DNA of 64,000 nt, taken from assembly GCA_026393675.1 (NCBI GenBank), contig JAPKZQ010000016.1, positions 1 to 64,000 of the forward strand. Direction: 5' to 3'. The stretch is from Acidobacteriota bacterium (lineage in GTDB: Bacteria > Acidobacteriota > Vicinamibacteria > Vicinamibacterales > JAKQTR01). Below are positions 1-10,032 of the stretch, piece after piece. A model generated the notes under the pieces. The model was not told the DNA's origin, searched no databases, and saw nothing but the letters and a program-made list of their open reading frames with translations. Within the stretch, counting starts at the first letter, position 1. Every line of letters begins with the position of its first letter. The position numbers and the translations under genes were made by a program.

Positions 1-627
1 CACCTTCCCAATCCAGGCGGGCGCCACCAAGACCTTCTTGCCTGGCCACCAGTTGGTGGTGTCCACGATCATGTAGCGGATCGCCCAGGAGTGATCGTCC
101 ACGAGATAGTCTTCCACATGGCCGATGTCGCCGTCGGTCGCGTGGATGTGGTAGCCGGTCACGGCGCGCGAACTCCGCAGGTGCGGGTCGTTCCGCTCCT
201 TGGCCTTCCAGTTCCAGCGCCGCTCGCGCTCGAGTTCCGCGGCACTCAGGGCCGGCCCGGGTCCGAGATAGGGATAGGGATACGCGCCCCAGAGATAGTC
301 CCCCGCCCAGTACGGCGTATAGCCATAGTAGCCATAGTAGGCGGTCTCGTGCTGCCGCGAGACCGACTTATGCACGTCGATATCTGGACTCTTCTCCACC
401 TGGGCCTTCGTCAGCGCGGCCGTGATGCGCTTGTGCTCCCAGTCCATCACGCGGAACGCGATCGGCGAGAGGAGCACCTCACGTTCCGAAAGCCACCCTC
501 CCGTGTCGACCACGACGTAGCGCACCGTGTAGCTCACATCGTCGAAATAGCACTCTTTGACCGTGCCGATGTCCCCGTCGGTGGCCCCGATCGTGAACCC
601 GTCGAGATCCTTCATGCTCCGGAGCAT
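1..627 (-). CDS. PRC-barrel domain protein (3' end outside window)
   Basis: An uninterrupted frame runs from an ATG at 627 off the left edge (at least 209 residues). A perfect AGGAGG at 633-638 lies five bases upstream of this ATG and fixes the start. Residues ~1-75 and ~125-209 look like two PRC-barrel modules: both have the pattern 'ATDGDIG' followed by a 'D' rich turn and 'IRY/VRY-(M/V)(I/V)VDT', typical of PRC-barrel strands. Between them is a Tyr/Gly/Pro-rich linker. The family binds partner proteins or RNA in varied roles (photosynthetic H subunit, RimM); stand-alone double PRC proteins are usually annotated as stress-associated, and the exact job is unknown. It is the first gene of a minus-strand run that includes two cation ATPases. 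Confidence 0.8.
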   Translation of the reverse strand, partial: MLRSMKDLDGFTIGATDGDIGTVKECYFDDVSYTVRYVVVDTGGWLSEREVLLSPIAFRVMDWEHKRITAALTKAQVEKSPDIDVHKSVSRQHETAYYGYYGYTPYWAGDYLWGAYPYPYLGPGPALSAAELERERRWNWKAKERNDPHLRSSRAVTGYHIHATDGDIGHVEDYLVDDHSWAIRYMIVDTTNWWPGKKVLVAPAWIGKV

Positions 628-865
628 CGCATCCTCCTTTGGGGATTGTTGCTCTCCCGCGCCGCTGTGGTCCTACGGCGGATCGCCCGAAGACTGAGTT
701 GGCTGTCCGCTGTGACTTCCCGGCACCCCCTCTGTGCTGGGGAAGACGCAGTCGATCATCGGTTAAGACGCGATGGCAGGCTGTCCAATACCGCACAGTT
801 TCGAAGAAGGAGGTGGCGACCAGGCGCCCTCGTTGCTCGTACAGTTCACAGGCACGCCAGGCGAT

Positions 866-3427
866 CTACGGGGTCACATCGACCGGTGTCTTGGCCCCGG
901 CGTCAGGCATGCGCCACCTGATCAGCGCAACCTTCACGGCGTCGTTCACGACCAGGCACGAGACCATCGCGAAAGCGAAAATCGCGAGCGTCTGCCACCA
1001 GGGCAATGGCATGAGTCCCGGAAGACCCGCGAACGACAGGACGGTGCCGACGAGCGTTTCCGCCATGACGGCGGCCACGACAGTCTTGCTGGGCATCGTC
1101 GCCCAAAACCAGCGGCGCTCCCGCGCGGATACGATGGAGAACGCGGCGAAGTAGAGCAGTGTCAGGAAACTGAAGGTGTAGAGGGCATCATCGCTCGTCG
1201 ACAATCCGTAACGTGACCAACCGAACCACAAGACGAGAAGCGCCTCTGCGACCATCAAGGCGCCCAACACCACGGAGACCGTGATGAGATGCCCGATGTT
1301 CCACGTCTCCGGTTTCCTGGACGGTCGAACACGATCGGTGGCCAGGGAGATCTTGGCGAAGTCCGTGATGAAGACCAGCAACAGCATCGCAAAGGCGGAC
1401 ATGACAAACCTGCCAGTGACCGCGAACGCGATAGCCACGAAGGCTGTCTTCAGGATCGTCCGGCTGATCTTGTTGATGATGTATGTCAGGATGCGCTGGT
1501 AGATCGTCCGCCCCTGCTCGACCAGCGCCACGATATTCGTCAACCCCGGTTCGGTCAGGACGACGCTCGCGGCGCCCTTGGCCACGTCGGTCGCAGTACT
1601 GACGGCGATGCCCACTTCGGCCTGGCGGAGGGCAGGCGCATCGTTGACGCCATCGCCCGTCATGCCGGTCACATGTCCTGCGGCCTGCAGGTGCTGCACA
1701 ACGATGTACTTGTCCTCCGGATACACCTCAGCGACACCGTCCGCACCCGCCAACACGTCCACCGCCTTGTTGCCAGCCTGAGCGCCCGCTGCCTTCAGGT
1801 CGGCCATGCGCCGGATGTTGGGCAGCCCGACTCCGTGCGCGATTTCACTAGCGACCGCCAGGGCGTCGCCAGTGAGCATCTTTACCGAAACGCCCAAGTC
1901 CCGAAGTTCGGCGATCAGTTGGGTGGCGTCCGGTCGAGGCGGGTCATAGAGGGTCACCAATCCGACCAGGGCAAGCGCGCCCGACTTCGCGGTTGAAACC
2001 GCGTCGTCGTGGCCAGGGCCCGTCTGTGCGGCCGAAGCCGCTTCGTCGGGGCCTTGCGCCACAGCCAGCGTCCGATACCCTTTCAGTGCCGATTCGCTGA
2101 CCCGCGCCTCCAGCGCGTCGATCGCCGGAGGCTCCAGTCTGCAGGCTTCGGCGACAGTTCGCACGGCGCCTTTCATCACGTGCAGGCGCTGCCCATTTTG
2201 TTCGACCACGGCTTCGGTCCGCCTGTTTGTCGCATCAAACGGCGCGAAGGAAACGGGCGTGACCGCCGGCCTGCCGTCGAAGATGTGCCGCTCCTTTGCC
2301 ACGGCCAGAAAGGCGAGATCGATCGGGTCCTGGTTGGCTTCCTGCGACGCGAGTGCGCCGGCGAACAACACGTCGGCTTCCGTCGCGTGCTCCAGCGGGA
2401 TCACGCCGGTGACGGCCAGCTGGTTCATCGTAATTGTGCCCGTCTTGTCCACGCAGAGTACGTCCATTGTCGCGGCATCTTCCGAGGCGCTGAGACGAGT
2501 GACCAGCACACCGCGCTTGGCCAGCTCCTTCGACCCGACAGCCATGCTGACCGTGAACATGACGGGGAGGGAGAGCGGGATCGCGCTCATCAACAGGATG
2601 AGCATGAGCGGGACCATTTCCAGAAGCGGCGTGCCGCGCACGAGGGACATGACGACGACGATGCCCAGCAGCGCGCCGACGACGAGGAAGAGCCAGCGGA
2701 CGACCCTGGCCATCACCGCATCGATGTGGAGCGTCGGTCGCGCCTGCTGTACGAGCTCCGTGGTGCGTCCAAAGAAGGTCTTCGCTCCGGTCAGCATGAC
2801 CACGCCGTTGCCTTCGCCCCGGCGGACGACGGATCCCGACGAGAGCACGTCGCCGGGCGCCTTGTCCGCGTCCTTCGATTCGCCGGTGAGAGCCGATTGG
2901 TCAACGCTCACCGTTCCGGTGAGCAGCTTCACGTCTGCGGGAATGATGTCGCCGGGGCGCACACGGACGATGTCGCCCGGGACCAGATCCCGGGCGGGGA
3001 TGACCTGCCACTGTGCCTCGCGAAGCGCACGCGCGCTGACTTGCAACCGGCGCCGCAACGTCTCGATCACGCCGGCGGCCCGGTGCTCCTGCGAAAAACT
3101 CACGGCGGCGTTGATCACGAGCAGCGCACTCACCACCGCGAGATCAGAGAATTTCTCCAGCACCGCCGACAGGACCATGATCAGTTCGAGCATCCACGCC
3201 GACAGGCCCCAGAACTTGCCGAGAAACATGAGGACCGGGTGTTGTTTCTGTTCGGCCACTTCGTTGTAGCCGTGCTCCTTTCGGCGGGTGTCCACCTCAG
3301 CGTGCGTCAGACCGGTATCACGGTCCACATGGAGCGCCGCGAGCGTGTCGGGGACCGACGCGGAGGCGATGTCGGGGGGCTTGGCGCCTGCTGGCTTCGA
3401 GGGCGCCGGCGACGTTGTATGTGCCAT
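866..3427 (-). CDS. P-type plasma-membrane H+-ATPase (type IIIA)
   Basis: The 853-residue protein has a full P-type ATPase architecture: an N-terminal cation ATPase domain, an actuator domain with LTGES (residues 180-184), a phosphorylation site DKTGT with Asp327, and the hinge motif TGDGVNDAP. The lack of heavy-metal domains, the short C-terminus and the 'VMLTGAKTFFGRT' and 'IPLSLPVMFTVSMAVG' stretches fit the type III proton pump family of plants, fungi and some bacteria. It should extrude H+ at the expense of ATP and sit in the inner membrane. The ATG at 3427 lacks a strong ribosome site, but the gene begins only 19 bases after the PPK2 stop, so translation from an operon is likely. Specificity for H+ is inferred from family resemblance. 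Confidence 0.88.
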   Translation of the reverse strand: MAHTTSPAPSKPAGAKPPDIASASVPDTLAALHVDRDTGLTHAEVDTRRKEHGYNEVAEQKQHPVLMFLGKFWGLSAWMLELIMVLSAVLEKFSDLAVVSALLVINAAVSFSQEHRAAGVIETLRRRLQVSARALREAQWQVIPARDLVPGDIVRVRPGDIIPADVKLLTGTVSVDQSALTGESKDADKAPGDVLSSGSVVRRGEGNGVVMLTGAKTFFGRTTELVQQARPTLHIDAVMARVVRWLFLVVGALLGIVVVMSLVRGTPLLEMVPLMLILLMSAIPLSLPVMFTVSMAVGSKELAKRGVLVTRLSASEDAATMDVLCVDKTGTITMNQLAVTGVIPLEHATEADVLFAGALASQEANQDPIDLAFLAVAKERHIFDGRPAVTPVSFAPFDATNRRTEAVVEQNGQRLHVMKGAVRTVAEACRLEPPAIDALEARVSESALKGYRTLAVAQGPDEAASAAQTGPGHDDAVSTAKSGALALVGLVTLYDPPRPDATQLIAELRDLGVSVKMLTGDALAVASEIAHGVGLPNIRRMADLKAAGAQAGNKAVDVLAGADGVAEVYPEDKYIVVQHLQAAGHVTGMTGDGVNDAPALRQAEVGIAVSTATDVAKGAASVVLTEPGLTNIVALVEQGRTIYQRILTYIINKISRTILKTAFVAIAFAVTGRFVMSAFAMLLLVFITDFAKISLATDRVRPSRKPETWNIGHLITVSVVLGALMVAEALLVLWFGWSRYGLSTSDDALYTFSFLTLLYFAAFSIVSARERRWFWATMPSKTVVAAVMAETLVGTVLSFAGLPGLMPLPWWQTLAIFAFAMVSCLVVNDAVKVALIRWRMPDAGAKTPVDVTP

Positions 3428-3446
3428 GAGCGTGACTCGTTGAACG

Positions 3447-4316
3447 TCACTTCGCGAGCAGCATGCGGATCGTGTTCAATTCCCGCCGACGTGTGGCGGT
3501 GGTCCTGGGATAGGCCATCTCGAGTTCATTGAGCGCATCAAGGACAATTTGGGAAACAATCAACCGGGCATTCTCCTTGTCATCGGCGGGAACGACGTAC
3601 CAGGGCGCGTAACGGGTGCTTGTCGCGTTCAGGCAAGCCTCATAAGCTTTCATGTACTGCTTCCAGTATTTCCGCTCGTGAATGTCCGAGAGGCCGAATT
3701 TCCAGTTCTTGCCCGGCTCATCAATGCGCTCGAGAAATCGCTTTCGCTGTTCTTCCTGCGACACGTGCAGGAATACTTTGATAATCCGCGTTCCGTTACG
3801 ATGAAGATGGCGCTCCAGGTCCACGATGGAGCGATATCGCTCTTCCCAGATCGTCTTCTCGTCGCGCAATTCGCGTGAAAGCCCCTGGCTGCGGAGAATC
3901 TCGGGATGCACCCGGACAATCAGCACTTCCTCGTAATAGGAACGATTGAATATGCCAATCTGCCCGCGTTCGGGAAGCCGGCCCGTCGTGCGCCAGAGAA
4001 AATCGTGTTCCAGTTCGTCGGCGCTCGGTTGTTTGAAACTGAAGACCTGGCAACCTTGCGGATTGACCCCGGACATGACGTGCCGGATGGCGCCGTCCTT
4101 GCCGGCAGCGTCCATCCCCTGAAAAATCAACAGCAACGCATAGCGGTTGGACGCGTAGTGGAGGCGCTGCAGCGAGCTCAACTCCGCAACGTGTTCTCCG
4201 AGGACGGCGTGATACCGCTTCTTCGACTTACAGAAGGGCTTCACAATCGTTGGCCACTCTCTGAGGGTGACCTTATCTCCGGGCTGCACACGGAACTGCT
4301 TTGAATGGATTTTCAT
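3447..4316 (-). CDS. PPK2-family polyphosphate:nucleotide phosphotransferase
   Basis: A 289-residue protein of the PPK2 family, which transfers phosphate between polyphosphate and nucleotides. It shows the P-loop GMDAAGKDG (residues 67-75), the downstream FNRSYYEEV Walker B-like segment (~123-131) and a lid region '[11 protein letters not shown]'. Length and the N-terminal 'MKIHSK...PGDKV' lead resemble the single-domain subgroup TIGR03709 (AMP/ADP phosphorylating). The start at 4316 has GGAGA eight to nine bases upstream. An alternative ATG at 4358 overlaps the MgtA stop (ATGA) and would add 14 residues, suggesting translational coupling. Placement between two P-type ATPases suggests polyphosphate-driven nucleotide supply for the pumps; that link is inference. 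Confidence 0.88.
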   Translation of the reverse strand: MKIHSKQFRVQPGDKVTLREWPTIVKPFCKSKKRYHAVLGEHVAELSSLQRLHYASNRYALLLIFQGMDAAGKDGAIRHVMSGVNPQGCQVFSFKQPSADELEHDFLWRTTGRLPERGQIGIFNRSYYEEVLIVRVHPEILRSQGLSRELRDEKTIWEERYRSIVDLERHLHRNGTRIIKVFLHVSQEEQRKRFLERIDEPGKNWKFGLSDIHERKYWKQYMKAYEACLNATSTRYAPWYVVPADDKENARLIVSQIVLDALNELEMAYPRTTATRRRELNTIRMLLAK

Positions 4317-4354
4317 CGTCGTCTTCTCCGTGTCACTGGATGCGTGGGTTGCGC

Positions 4355-6991
4355 TCATTCCCCAAACCTGCGAATGAACCAGGTCTTCACCACTTGCGTC
4401 AGCACTGCGTAGCCCACCAGCATGATGGCCAGAAACAGCCAGTACAGCGGCGGGAGCGGGACAAACCCGAGCGTGTTCGCCAAGGGCGACACCGTCAGCC
4501 AGGCACCGACCGCGACGATGAGCAAGGAAGAGAGGATGAGCGGCCAACTCGCCCGGCTTTGGATGAACGGGATCTTGTTGGTGCGAATGACATGGATGAT
4601 CAACGTCTGGGTGAAGAGCGACTCCACGAACCAGCCGGTGTGGAACAAGGCCGGGTTGTGCCAGCAGTCGAAGACGTACAGCATCAGGAAGAACGTCGCG
4701 TAATCGAAGATCGAGCTGATCGGCCCGATAAAGAGAATGAAACGCAGGATCTTGCCAATCGTCCACTGGCGCGGCCTGGTGAGCCAGTCCTGATCCACCT
4801 GGTCGGTCGGGATGGTGGTTTGCGAGAAGTCGTACAGGAGGTTGTTGGTCAGCACCTGGATCGGCAGCATGGGCAGGAACGGCAGGAACGCGCTGGCCCC
4901 CACGACACTGAACATGTTGCCAAAGTTCGAACTGGCCGCCATCTTGATGTACTTCACGATGTTGCCGAACACCCGCCGGCCTTCCAGCACGCCCTGCTCC
5001 AGCACCAGCAGACTGTTTTCCAGCAGGATGATGTCAGATGACTCCTTGGCGATGTCTACCGCACTGTCCACTGAGATGCCCACATCGGCGGCCTTCAGGG
5101 CCGGGGCGTCGTTGATGCCGTCACCCATGAACCCCAAGACGTGGCCCTTGCTCTGGAGCGCACGGATGATGCGTTCCTTGTGAGCCGGGACCAGCCTGGC
5201 AAAGACGCTGGTGGCGCTGGCGGTCTCGGCCAGTTCCGTCTCGCTCATCGTCTCGATTTGAGAGCCGAGCAAGAGATGCTCGACCGGCATGCCCACTTCC
5301 TTACAGATATAGGCGGTGACGAGCTCGTTGTCGCCCGTCAGGACCTTGACGTCCACGTTCAAGCCGTGAAGCCGGCTCAACGCCTCCGTCGCCGTGTCCT
5401 TTGGCGGGTCGAGGAAGGCCAGGAACCCCAGCAGGATCAGGTCCGATTCATCCTTGATCGCGTACACCGGATCATCTGAAGCGCCCGGCATGTGCTTGTA
5501 CGCCAGGGCGACGACCCGAAATCCCTGACTGTTCAGGTCGTCAGCCAACTGTCGGCGTTTGGCATCGTGCTCGGGCAGAACCTCGATGACCTCCCCTTTG
5601 GCTTCCACCCGGGTACACTGGCTCATCACTTCATCCACCGCGCCCTTGCAGATGAGCGTGTTCAACCCGGTGTCATCTTCCACCACCACCGACATGCGCC
5701 GGCGGACGAAGTCGAACGGGATCTCGTCGATCTTGCGGTACTTCTCGTCCGCTTTCAGGTGCTCTCTCAACTCCTCATGGTCGAGGACCGCCTTGTCCAG
5801 CAGATTCTTCAGCCCCGTATGGTGAAAGCTATTCAGGTAGCCGTAATGCAGCACTTTCTCACTGGGATCGCCGTACACGTCCAGATACTTTTCGAGCACG
5901 ACTTTGCCCTGGGTGAGGGTGCCGGTCTTGTCGGTGCATAGCACGTCCATCGCGCCGAAGTTCTGGATGGAGTTCAGGCGTTTGACGATCACCTTCTTGC
6001 GCGCCATGGCCAGCGCGCCTTTCGACAGGTTGACCGTCACGATCATGGGCAGCATCTCGGGGGTCAACCCCACGGCCACGGCCATGGCAAACAGGAACGC
6101 TTCCACCCAGTTGTGCTTGCTCAGTCCGTTGATGAGGAACACCGCCGGAACCATCACGGCGATGAAGCGGATCATCAGCCAGGTGAACTTGTTGACGCCC
6201 TTGTCGAAGCTGGTCAACTGGCGCTGGCCGATGATGCGGGCGGCTAGCGATCCAAAGTAGGTTCGGTCCCCGGTACGGATGACCACGGCGGTCGCGGAGC
6301 CGCTCTCGACGTTGGAACCGAGGAAGCAGAGGTTGGGTTGATCGAGGGGGTTCTCCACATCGACGGGCGCCAGTCCAGCCGTTCGCTCCACGGGCAGCGC
6401 TTCACCGGTGAGGGCTGCCTGATTCAGGAACAGATCTTTGGCGGACAGCACTCGCACATCAGCCGGCACCATGTCACCAGCTGCCAGCCGGATGATATCG
6501 CCAGGCACTAACAGCTTGAGCGAGACTTCTTCTTCCTTGCCGTCTCGCACCAGCGTCGCCGTGTTGCTGACCATCGCTTTGAGCTTCTCGGCCGCGTTAT
6601 CGGCCCTCGTCTCTTGGAAAAAGCGCAAGACGACGCCCAGAACCACTATGACGAAAATGACCACCGTTGCCCGCAGGTCACCAGTGAGATAGGACAGCAC
6701 GCCCAGCGCCAGGAGCAGAAGGACCAGTGGATTCTTGATGTTTTCCAAGAGGCGCATCAGGGCCGAGTGACGCTTCTCTCGGGCAATCTCGTTGGTCCCG
6801 AACTGCTTCAAGCGAGCATCGGCTTCCGCCGTGCTCAGCCCGCTCGGTTGTGATCCAAGCCCCTTCAGGACGGTATCGGCATCGGTACGGGCCGTTTCCA
6901 ACAGGTGAACGGGATCATCCGCCCCGTTTCCGCTGGGGAAGTGACCTGGGCGCTGAGAGGCGTCCGGCGTCTTCTTGGAGATGTTCATCAT
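4355..6991 (-). CDS. mgtA: Mg2+-translocating P-type ATPase (MgtA-like)
   Basis: The 878-residue protein has P-type ATPase signatures: an actuator loop with ALTGEALP (193-200), the phosphorylated Asp354 in DKTGTLT, a hinge [10 protein letters not shown] and about ten hydrophobic helices. The stretch '[16 protein letters not shown]' (307-321) and the C-terminal six-helix block ending near '[12 protein letters not shown]' match the MgtA/MgtB subfamily (TIGR01524), which imports Mg2+ down its gradient with ATP. The start was placed at ATG 6991 (or the adjacent 6988), preceded by AGAGG; the frame is open further upstream, but that DNA encodes a phosphoketolase remnant in another frame. No mgtL-like leader could be recognised. 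The gene is followed by PPK2 and the H+-ATPase in the same orientation. Confidence 0.92.
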   Translation of the reverse strand: MMNISKKTPDASQRPGHFPSGNGADDPVHLLETARTDADTVLKGLGSQPSGLSTAEADARLKQFGTNEIAREKRHSALMRLLENIKNPLVLLLLALGVLSYLTGDLRATVVIFVIVVLGVVLRFFQETRADNAAEKLKAMVSNTATLVRDGKEEEVSLKLLVPGDIIRLAAGDMVPADVRVLSAKDLFLNQAALTGEALPVERTAGLAPVDVENPLDQPNLCFLGSNVESGSATAVVIRTGDRTYFGSLAARIIGQRQLTSFDKGVNKFTWLMIRFIAVMVPAVFLINGLSKHNWVEAFLFAMAVAVGLTPEMLPMIVTVNLSKGALAMARKKVIVKRLNSIQNFGAMDVLCTDKTGTLTQGKVVLEKYLDVYGDPSEKVLHYGYLNSFHHTGLKNLLDKAVLDHEELREHLKADEKYRKIDEIPFDFVRRRMSVVVEDDTGLNTLICKGAVDEVMSQCTRVEAKGEVIEVLPEHDAKRRQLADDLNSQGFRVVALAYKHMPGASDDPVYAIKDESDLILLGFLAFLDPPKDTATEALSRLHGLNVDVKVLTGDNELVTAYICKEVGMPVEHLLLGSQIETMSETELAETASATSVFARLVPAHKERIIRALQSKGHVLGFMGDGINDAPALKAADVGISVDSAVDIAKESSDIILLENSLLVLEQGVLEGRRVFGNIVKYIKMAASSNFGNMFSVVGASAFLPFLPMLPIQVLTNNLLYDFSQTTIPTDQVDQDWLTRPRQWTIGKILRFILFIGPISSIFDYATFFLMLYVFDCWHNPALFHTGWFVESLFTQTLIIHVIRTNKIPFIQSRASWPLILSSLLIVAVGAWLTVSPLANTLGFVPLPPLYWLFLAIMLVGYAVLTQVVKTWFIRRFGE

Positions 6992-7056
6992 GCCTCTACT
7001 GGGGGTGCCTGTTGGCCATGGTGTTGCCTCCAGAGTCGTGTGCGAATGGACGTCAA

Positions 7057-7221
7057 TTCCTTGTCGCCGCGGACGTGCAGGTTCTTGTGGTTGGTGCGGC
7101 CGTACGTCAGCCGGTGGATCAACCACGGGTAGGCATCGAAGGCGAAGATGGTCGGCTTGTCGTTGGTGAAGAGCGAATCACAATCCGCATCGGTCAACCC
7201 GTGCGGGTGTTCGGCTTCGAG
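7057..7221 (-). pseudogene. Phosphoketolase C-terminal remnant
   Basis: Read on the minus strand, this stretch encodes about 55 residues that match the conserved C-terminal part of xylulose-5-P/fructose-6-P phosphoketolase: '[15 protein letters not shown]', '[18 protein letters not shown]' and '[11 protein letters not shown]'. The family normally continues with 'YKEEGTTTTPFDM'; here the frame reads '[11 protein letters not shown]' and the similarity stops. The full enzyme is about 790 residues, so over 90% is missing. The remnant lies directly upstream of and partly overlaps the region leading into mgtA. It is recognised from memory of the family, not from an alignment. Confidence 0.75.
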
Positions 7222-7299
7222 GCGCCTCTGCAAACCGAGCGCCCGACCCACTCACGTATATCGTCAGTGGCCGGGCGCTTGTTCAGGACACAACCGTCA

Positions 7300-8076
7300 C
7301 TACCGAATCGACTGGAAGTTGAGGATGGTCGCCGCAATGGCGCCCAGAATCGTACCCCTCCCGTTGACGTACGTGCCGTATTGATAGCGGCCGTTGTAGC
7401 CATCTTGGTAGCCGCGACGGAAGCCCTCGCGGAAGTAGGTGTTGTAGTCGGCCCGATCGACGTAGAAGCCGCCATAACCGTAGTTCGCATCCTGATAGGC
7501 ATAGGCGTTCTGGTAGTTGGAACCCCAGCGATCCTGCCGGTCTGCCATCCCCGCGCGAACGCCCTGTTCATAGCCGTAGTTCACGGCCTGCCGAAGCAGA
7601 TCGGCGCCGGCCTGGCTCGTCTGGTAGTACTGGCCTCCACGAGAGTACCGATAGCTAGGGGCCGTGGTGAAGTGGGGATCGGACCTGTAGTTGTAGTTCC
7701 CCTGAGTCTGGATACGCGACCGCTGCTGATTGAGCTGCGCCTGGTACTGCTGCTGAACGTTGTACTGCGCCGTACGTTTCTGCTGCTGGAGTTGCGCTGT
7801 CTGCTGCTGTGCCACACGCTGCTGCTGATCCAGTTGGCCACGGTACTGCGTCAAACGCTGCTGTTGCTGATCAATCAGCTTCTGCTGATCCTGCTGTGCC
7901 AGGCGCTTGGGCTGCGGCTTGGCCTGCGCCTGCTTCTTCTGCGCCTGTTGCTGTTGCTTGTCCTGCTTTTTCTGATCCTGTTGCGGTTGAGCGCTGATCG
8001 TGACGCCCATCCCGAACAGCGCGACTGCGCCGATGCCAACCGCCACGACCAGCCGATTCAAGACATTGACTCTCAT
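7300..8076 (-). CDS. Gln-rich secreted protein of unknown function
   Basis: A 258-residue protein starting at ATG 8076 with GAGG seven bases upstream. Residues ~1-30 form a signal peptide ('LVVAVGIGAVALFGMGV', then cleavage near 'ISAQP'). Residues ~30-115 are extremely rich in Gln and Lys and probably helical or disordered. The C-terminal half is Tyr/Gly/Arg/Asn-rich with short repeats such as 'EGFRRGYQDGYNGRYQYG' and 'YGYEQGVRAG'. Glycine/tyrosine repeats of this kind occur in acidobacterial envelope proteins, but no family was recognised. It ends in 'AIAATILNFQSIR'. It is transcribed toward mgtA and sits divergent from csbD. Confidence 0.75.
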   Translation of the reverse strand: MRVNVLNRLVVAVGIGAVALFGMGVTISAQPQQDQKKQDKQQQQAQKKQAQAKPQPKRLAQQDQQKLIDQQQQRLTQYRGQLDQQQRVAQQQTAQLQQQKRTAQYNVQQQYQAQLNQQRSRIQTQGNYNYRSDPHFTTAPSYRYSRGGQYYQTSQAGADLLRQAVNYGYEQGVRAGMADRQDRWGSNYQNAYAYQDANYGYGGFYVDRADYNTYFREGFRRGYQDGYNGRYQYGTYVNGRGTILGAIAATILNFQSIR

Positions 8077-8451
8077 TGCACACCTCTTTCCAAAGTCCGT
8101 ATCACTCGCCGTCAAACCCTGAGAGCAAGCCGCCTCACCTACGTGACCGGGCGCGCCCCTGCCTCGATGCTCCCCGTGCCGCATGCATGTTCATCATGCC
8201 GTCCCGCACCGGTCGGCCTGACGTACGACTCGTACTAAACAGATTAGGGCAATCGCCGACGAGCGTCTGTGCCGTTGGGAACACCCCCGTTTCTCCGTCG
8301 GGGTCGTTGCGCGGGGGAAGGCGTTTGCCGTCTCACGCCCCCCAACTGTGCGTTCTTGCACATGCGCTCAGACGCCGGACTGATAGGCTCGTGCCGTTGA
8401 CGGGTGAGTACAAGAGCGGGTCAAGGAACATTTCACAATTGGAGGTTGCAC
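8077..8451. other. Divergent intergenic region
   Basis: This 375-base stretch separates the divergent Gln-rich protein and csbD. Frames crossing it have no ribosome site or recognisable product. A short GC hairpin (CCCCG, nine-base loop, CGGGG) is present near 8290. Promoters for both genes should lie here, but no clear -35/-10 pair could be assigned. Confidence 0.5.
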
Positions 8452-8658
8452 ATGTGGAACAAAGATGAACGCGCCGGAAAAATCGATCAGACGAAAGGTC
8501 GAGTCAAGCAGGCGGTCGGCGATTTGACCGCCAACAAGGACCTGAAGGCCGAGGGTCGGGTGGATGAGGCCGCGGGGAAGGCCCAGGCGGCCGTGGGTCA
8601 AGTCCGTCGGAAGGCCGGCGAAGCGATCAAGAAGATCGGCGAAGCCGTGAAGCGGTGA
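8452..8658 (+). CDS. CsbD family stress protein
   Basis: A 68-residue soluble protein. It begins 'MWNKDERAGKIDQTKG', followed by 'RVKQAVGDLTANKDLKAEG' and repeats of Gly/Ala/Lys: the CsbD-like pattern in which 'GK(I/W)xQxKG' and 'GDLTxxxxLKxEGxxD' are diagnostic. GGAGG at 8441-8445 with a six-base spacer fixes the start, so frames opening at 8404 are not used. CsbD proteins are general stress or stationary-phase induced with unknown molecular function. A strong hairpin follows directly, so the gene is probably monocistronic. Confidence 0.93.
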   Translation: MWNKDERAGKIDQTKGRVKQAVGDLTANKDLKAEGRVDEAAGKAQAAVGQVRRKAGEAIKKIGEAVKR

Positions 8659-8664
8659 ACCCGG

Positions 8665-8696
8665 GCCGGCGGCCTGCCCTGGCTCAGGCCGCCGGC
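8665..8696 (+). terminator. Hairpin terminator after csbD
   Basis: A perfect 12-bp inverted repeat, GCCGGCGGCCTG and CAGGCCGCCGGC, flanks an eight-base loop starting seven bases after the csbD stop codon. There is no T-run afterwards, as is usual for high-GC hosts, so intrinsic termination is probable but not certain. Confidence 0.7.
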
Positions 8697-8787
8697 GAGA
8701 CCGGAGTCTCATACATATCTCACGTGCGGCCCACCGTATTGCACACGCACGGCTGAAGCTCGCGTCGGCTTTCAGGACATCACGACC

Positions 8788-10032
8788 ATGGAAACACTCC
8801 CCATCAGCCCGCCAGCCACATCTGCCGCGACAGCCCATACCGAGCCTGCAACCGCCCTGACGGCTCGTCACGTGACACGTCCAACCTTCCTGCGGCGACG
8901 CAGCCTGTGGCTGATTGGCGCACTCCTGGTCGTCGCCGTTAGCGCGGGCTGGTATTACTTTGCGTATGGCACAGCCAAGATCGTTTATGCCACGGCCGCC
9001 GTCGAACGCGGCGATGTCGAGAGCACGGTCGTGGCGGCGGGCGTCCTGCAGCCCGTCAGGTATGTCGATGTCGGCGCTCAGACCTCCGGCAAGCTGAAAT
9101 CGCTGAAGGTCAAGCAAGGCGATCACGTCGAAGAGAACCAGTTGCTCGCGGAAATTGACCCGGTCCTGGCGGATACCGCGCTCACGTCCGCCAACGCCAC
9201 GCTCGAGAACATGAACTCACAGCGCTCGGTGAGACAGGCGCAACTGGTGCTCGCTCAGGTCCAGCGGGACCGCAACGAGCAACTCTTTACGAAACTGATG
9301 CTCTCCACCGACGACCGCGACGTGACCCGGGCCAACTACGATGTCGCGCTCGCCAACGTCGCGTCGCTCTCGGCGCAGATGAAGCAGGCGACGGCGGCGG
9401 TCGACACGGCGACAGCCAATGTAGGGTATACGAGAATCACGGCGCCGATGACCGGCGACGTCGTGTCCATCGCCGCACTGGAAGGGCAAACACTCAACGC
9501 GAACCAGCAGGCACCGAATATTCTCCGGATTGCCGATCTGGGCACCATGACCGTCCGGGCGCAAGTCTCGGAAGGGGACATCGTCCGCGTGAAGCCCGGC
9601 CAGGACGTGTACTTCACCGTTCTGGGCCAGACCCGTCGCTGGAAGGGCAAGATCCAGCAGATCCTTCCCACCCCGGAACTCATCAACAACGTCGTGTTTT
9701 ACGACGTGCTGTTCGACATTCCGAATCCGGGGCGTGAGCTGAGTATTCAGATGACGGCACAGGTCTTCATCGTGCTTGCACAGGCGAAGAACGCGTTGCT
9801 CATACCGACCGCAGCCGTCGGCAATGCCAGCGAAGGCGCGACCATCAACGTACGGGTACTGAACGCTGATGGCCGCATCGAAGTGCGCGCGATCACTATT
9901 GGCATCAAGAGCGAAATCTCCGCGGAGGTCACCAGCGGTCTCAAGGAGAAGGAACGGGTCGTGATTGGTGGGACACCACCGGCACAGGGCACCACGAGAA
10001 GCCCGCTGGCCGCCGGCCGCAGGGGTTTCTGA
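8788..10032 (+). CDS. macA: MacA-like periplasmic adaptor of a tripartite ABC efflux pump
   Basis: A 414-residue HlyD/MacA family protein. Residues ~1-45 are cytoplasmic and basic, followed by a single membrane anchor (~45-63, 'LWLIGALLVVAVSAGWYY'). Next come the first half of the biotinyl-lipoyl domain with 'VGAQTSGKLKSLKVKQGDHV' (~94-112), a helical hairpin rich in Ala/Gln (~130-210), the second lipoyl half 'ITAPMTGDVVSIAALEGQ' and a beta-barrel/membrane-proximal domain. It joins an inner-membrane MacB transporter to an outer-membrane channel. The stop codon overlaps the macB start by one base, implying coupled translation. A second MacA-like gene begins at 63804. Confidence 0.93.
   Translation: METLPISPPATSAATAHTEPATALTARHVTRPTFLRRRSLWLIGALLVVAVSAGWYYFAYGTAKIVYATAAVERGDVESTVVAAGVLQPVRYVDVGAQTSGKLKSLKVKQGDHVEENQLLAEIDPVLADTALTSANATLENMNSQRSVRQAQLVLAQVQRDRNEQLFTKLMLSTDDRDVTRANYDVALANVASLSAQMKQATAAVDTATANVGYTRITAPMTGDVVSIAALEGQTLNANQQAPNILRIADLGTMTVRAQVSEGDIVRVKPGQDVYFTVLGQTRRWKGKIQQILPTPELINNVVFYDVLFDIPNPGRELSIQMTAQVFIVLAQAKNALLIPTAAVGNASEGATINVRVLNADGRIEVRAITIGIKSEISAEVTSGLKEKERVVIGGTPPAQGTTRSPLAAGRRGF

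Noticed and set aside
91-921. 276-codon plus-strand frame at the window start
   Set aside because: Opposite the PRC-barrel gene, which has a perfect ribosome site and recognisable repeats.
4317-4766. N-terminal extension of the PPK2 frame
   Set aside because: The extension is antisense or out of frame within mgtA and not similar to PPK2; the family starts at or near 'MKIHSK'.
7262-7277. TGTTCAGGACACAACC upstream of the decayed phosphoketolase
   Set aside because: Only the left half-site matches; no symmetry.
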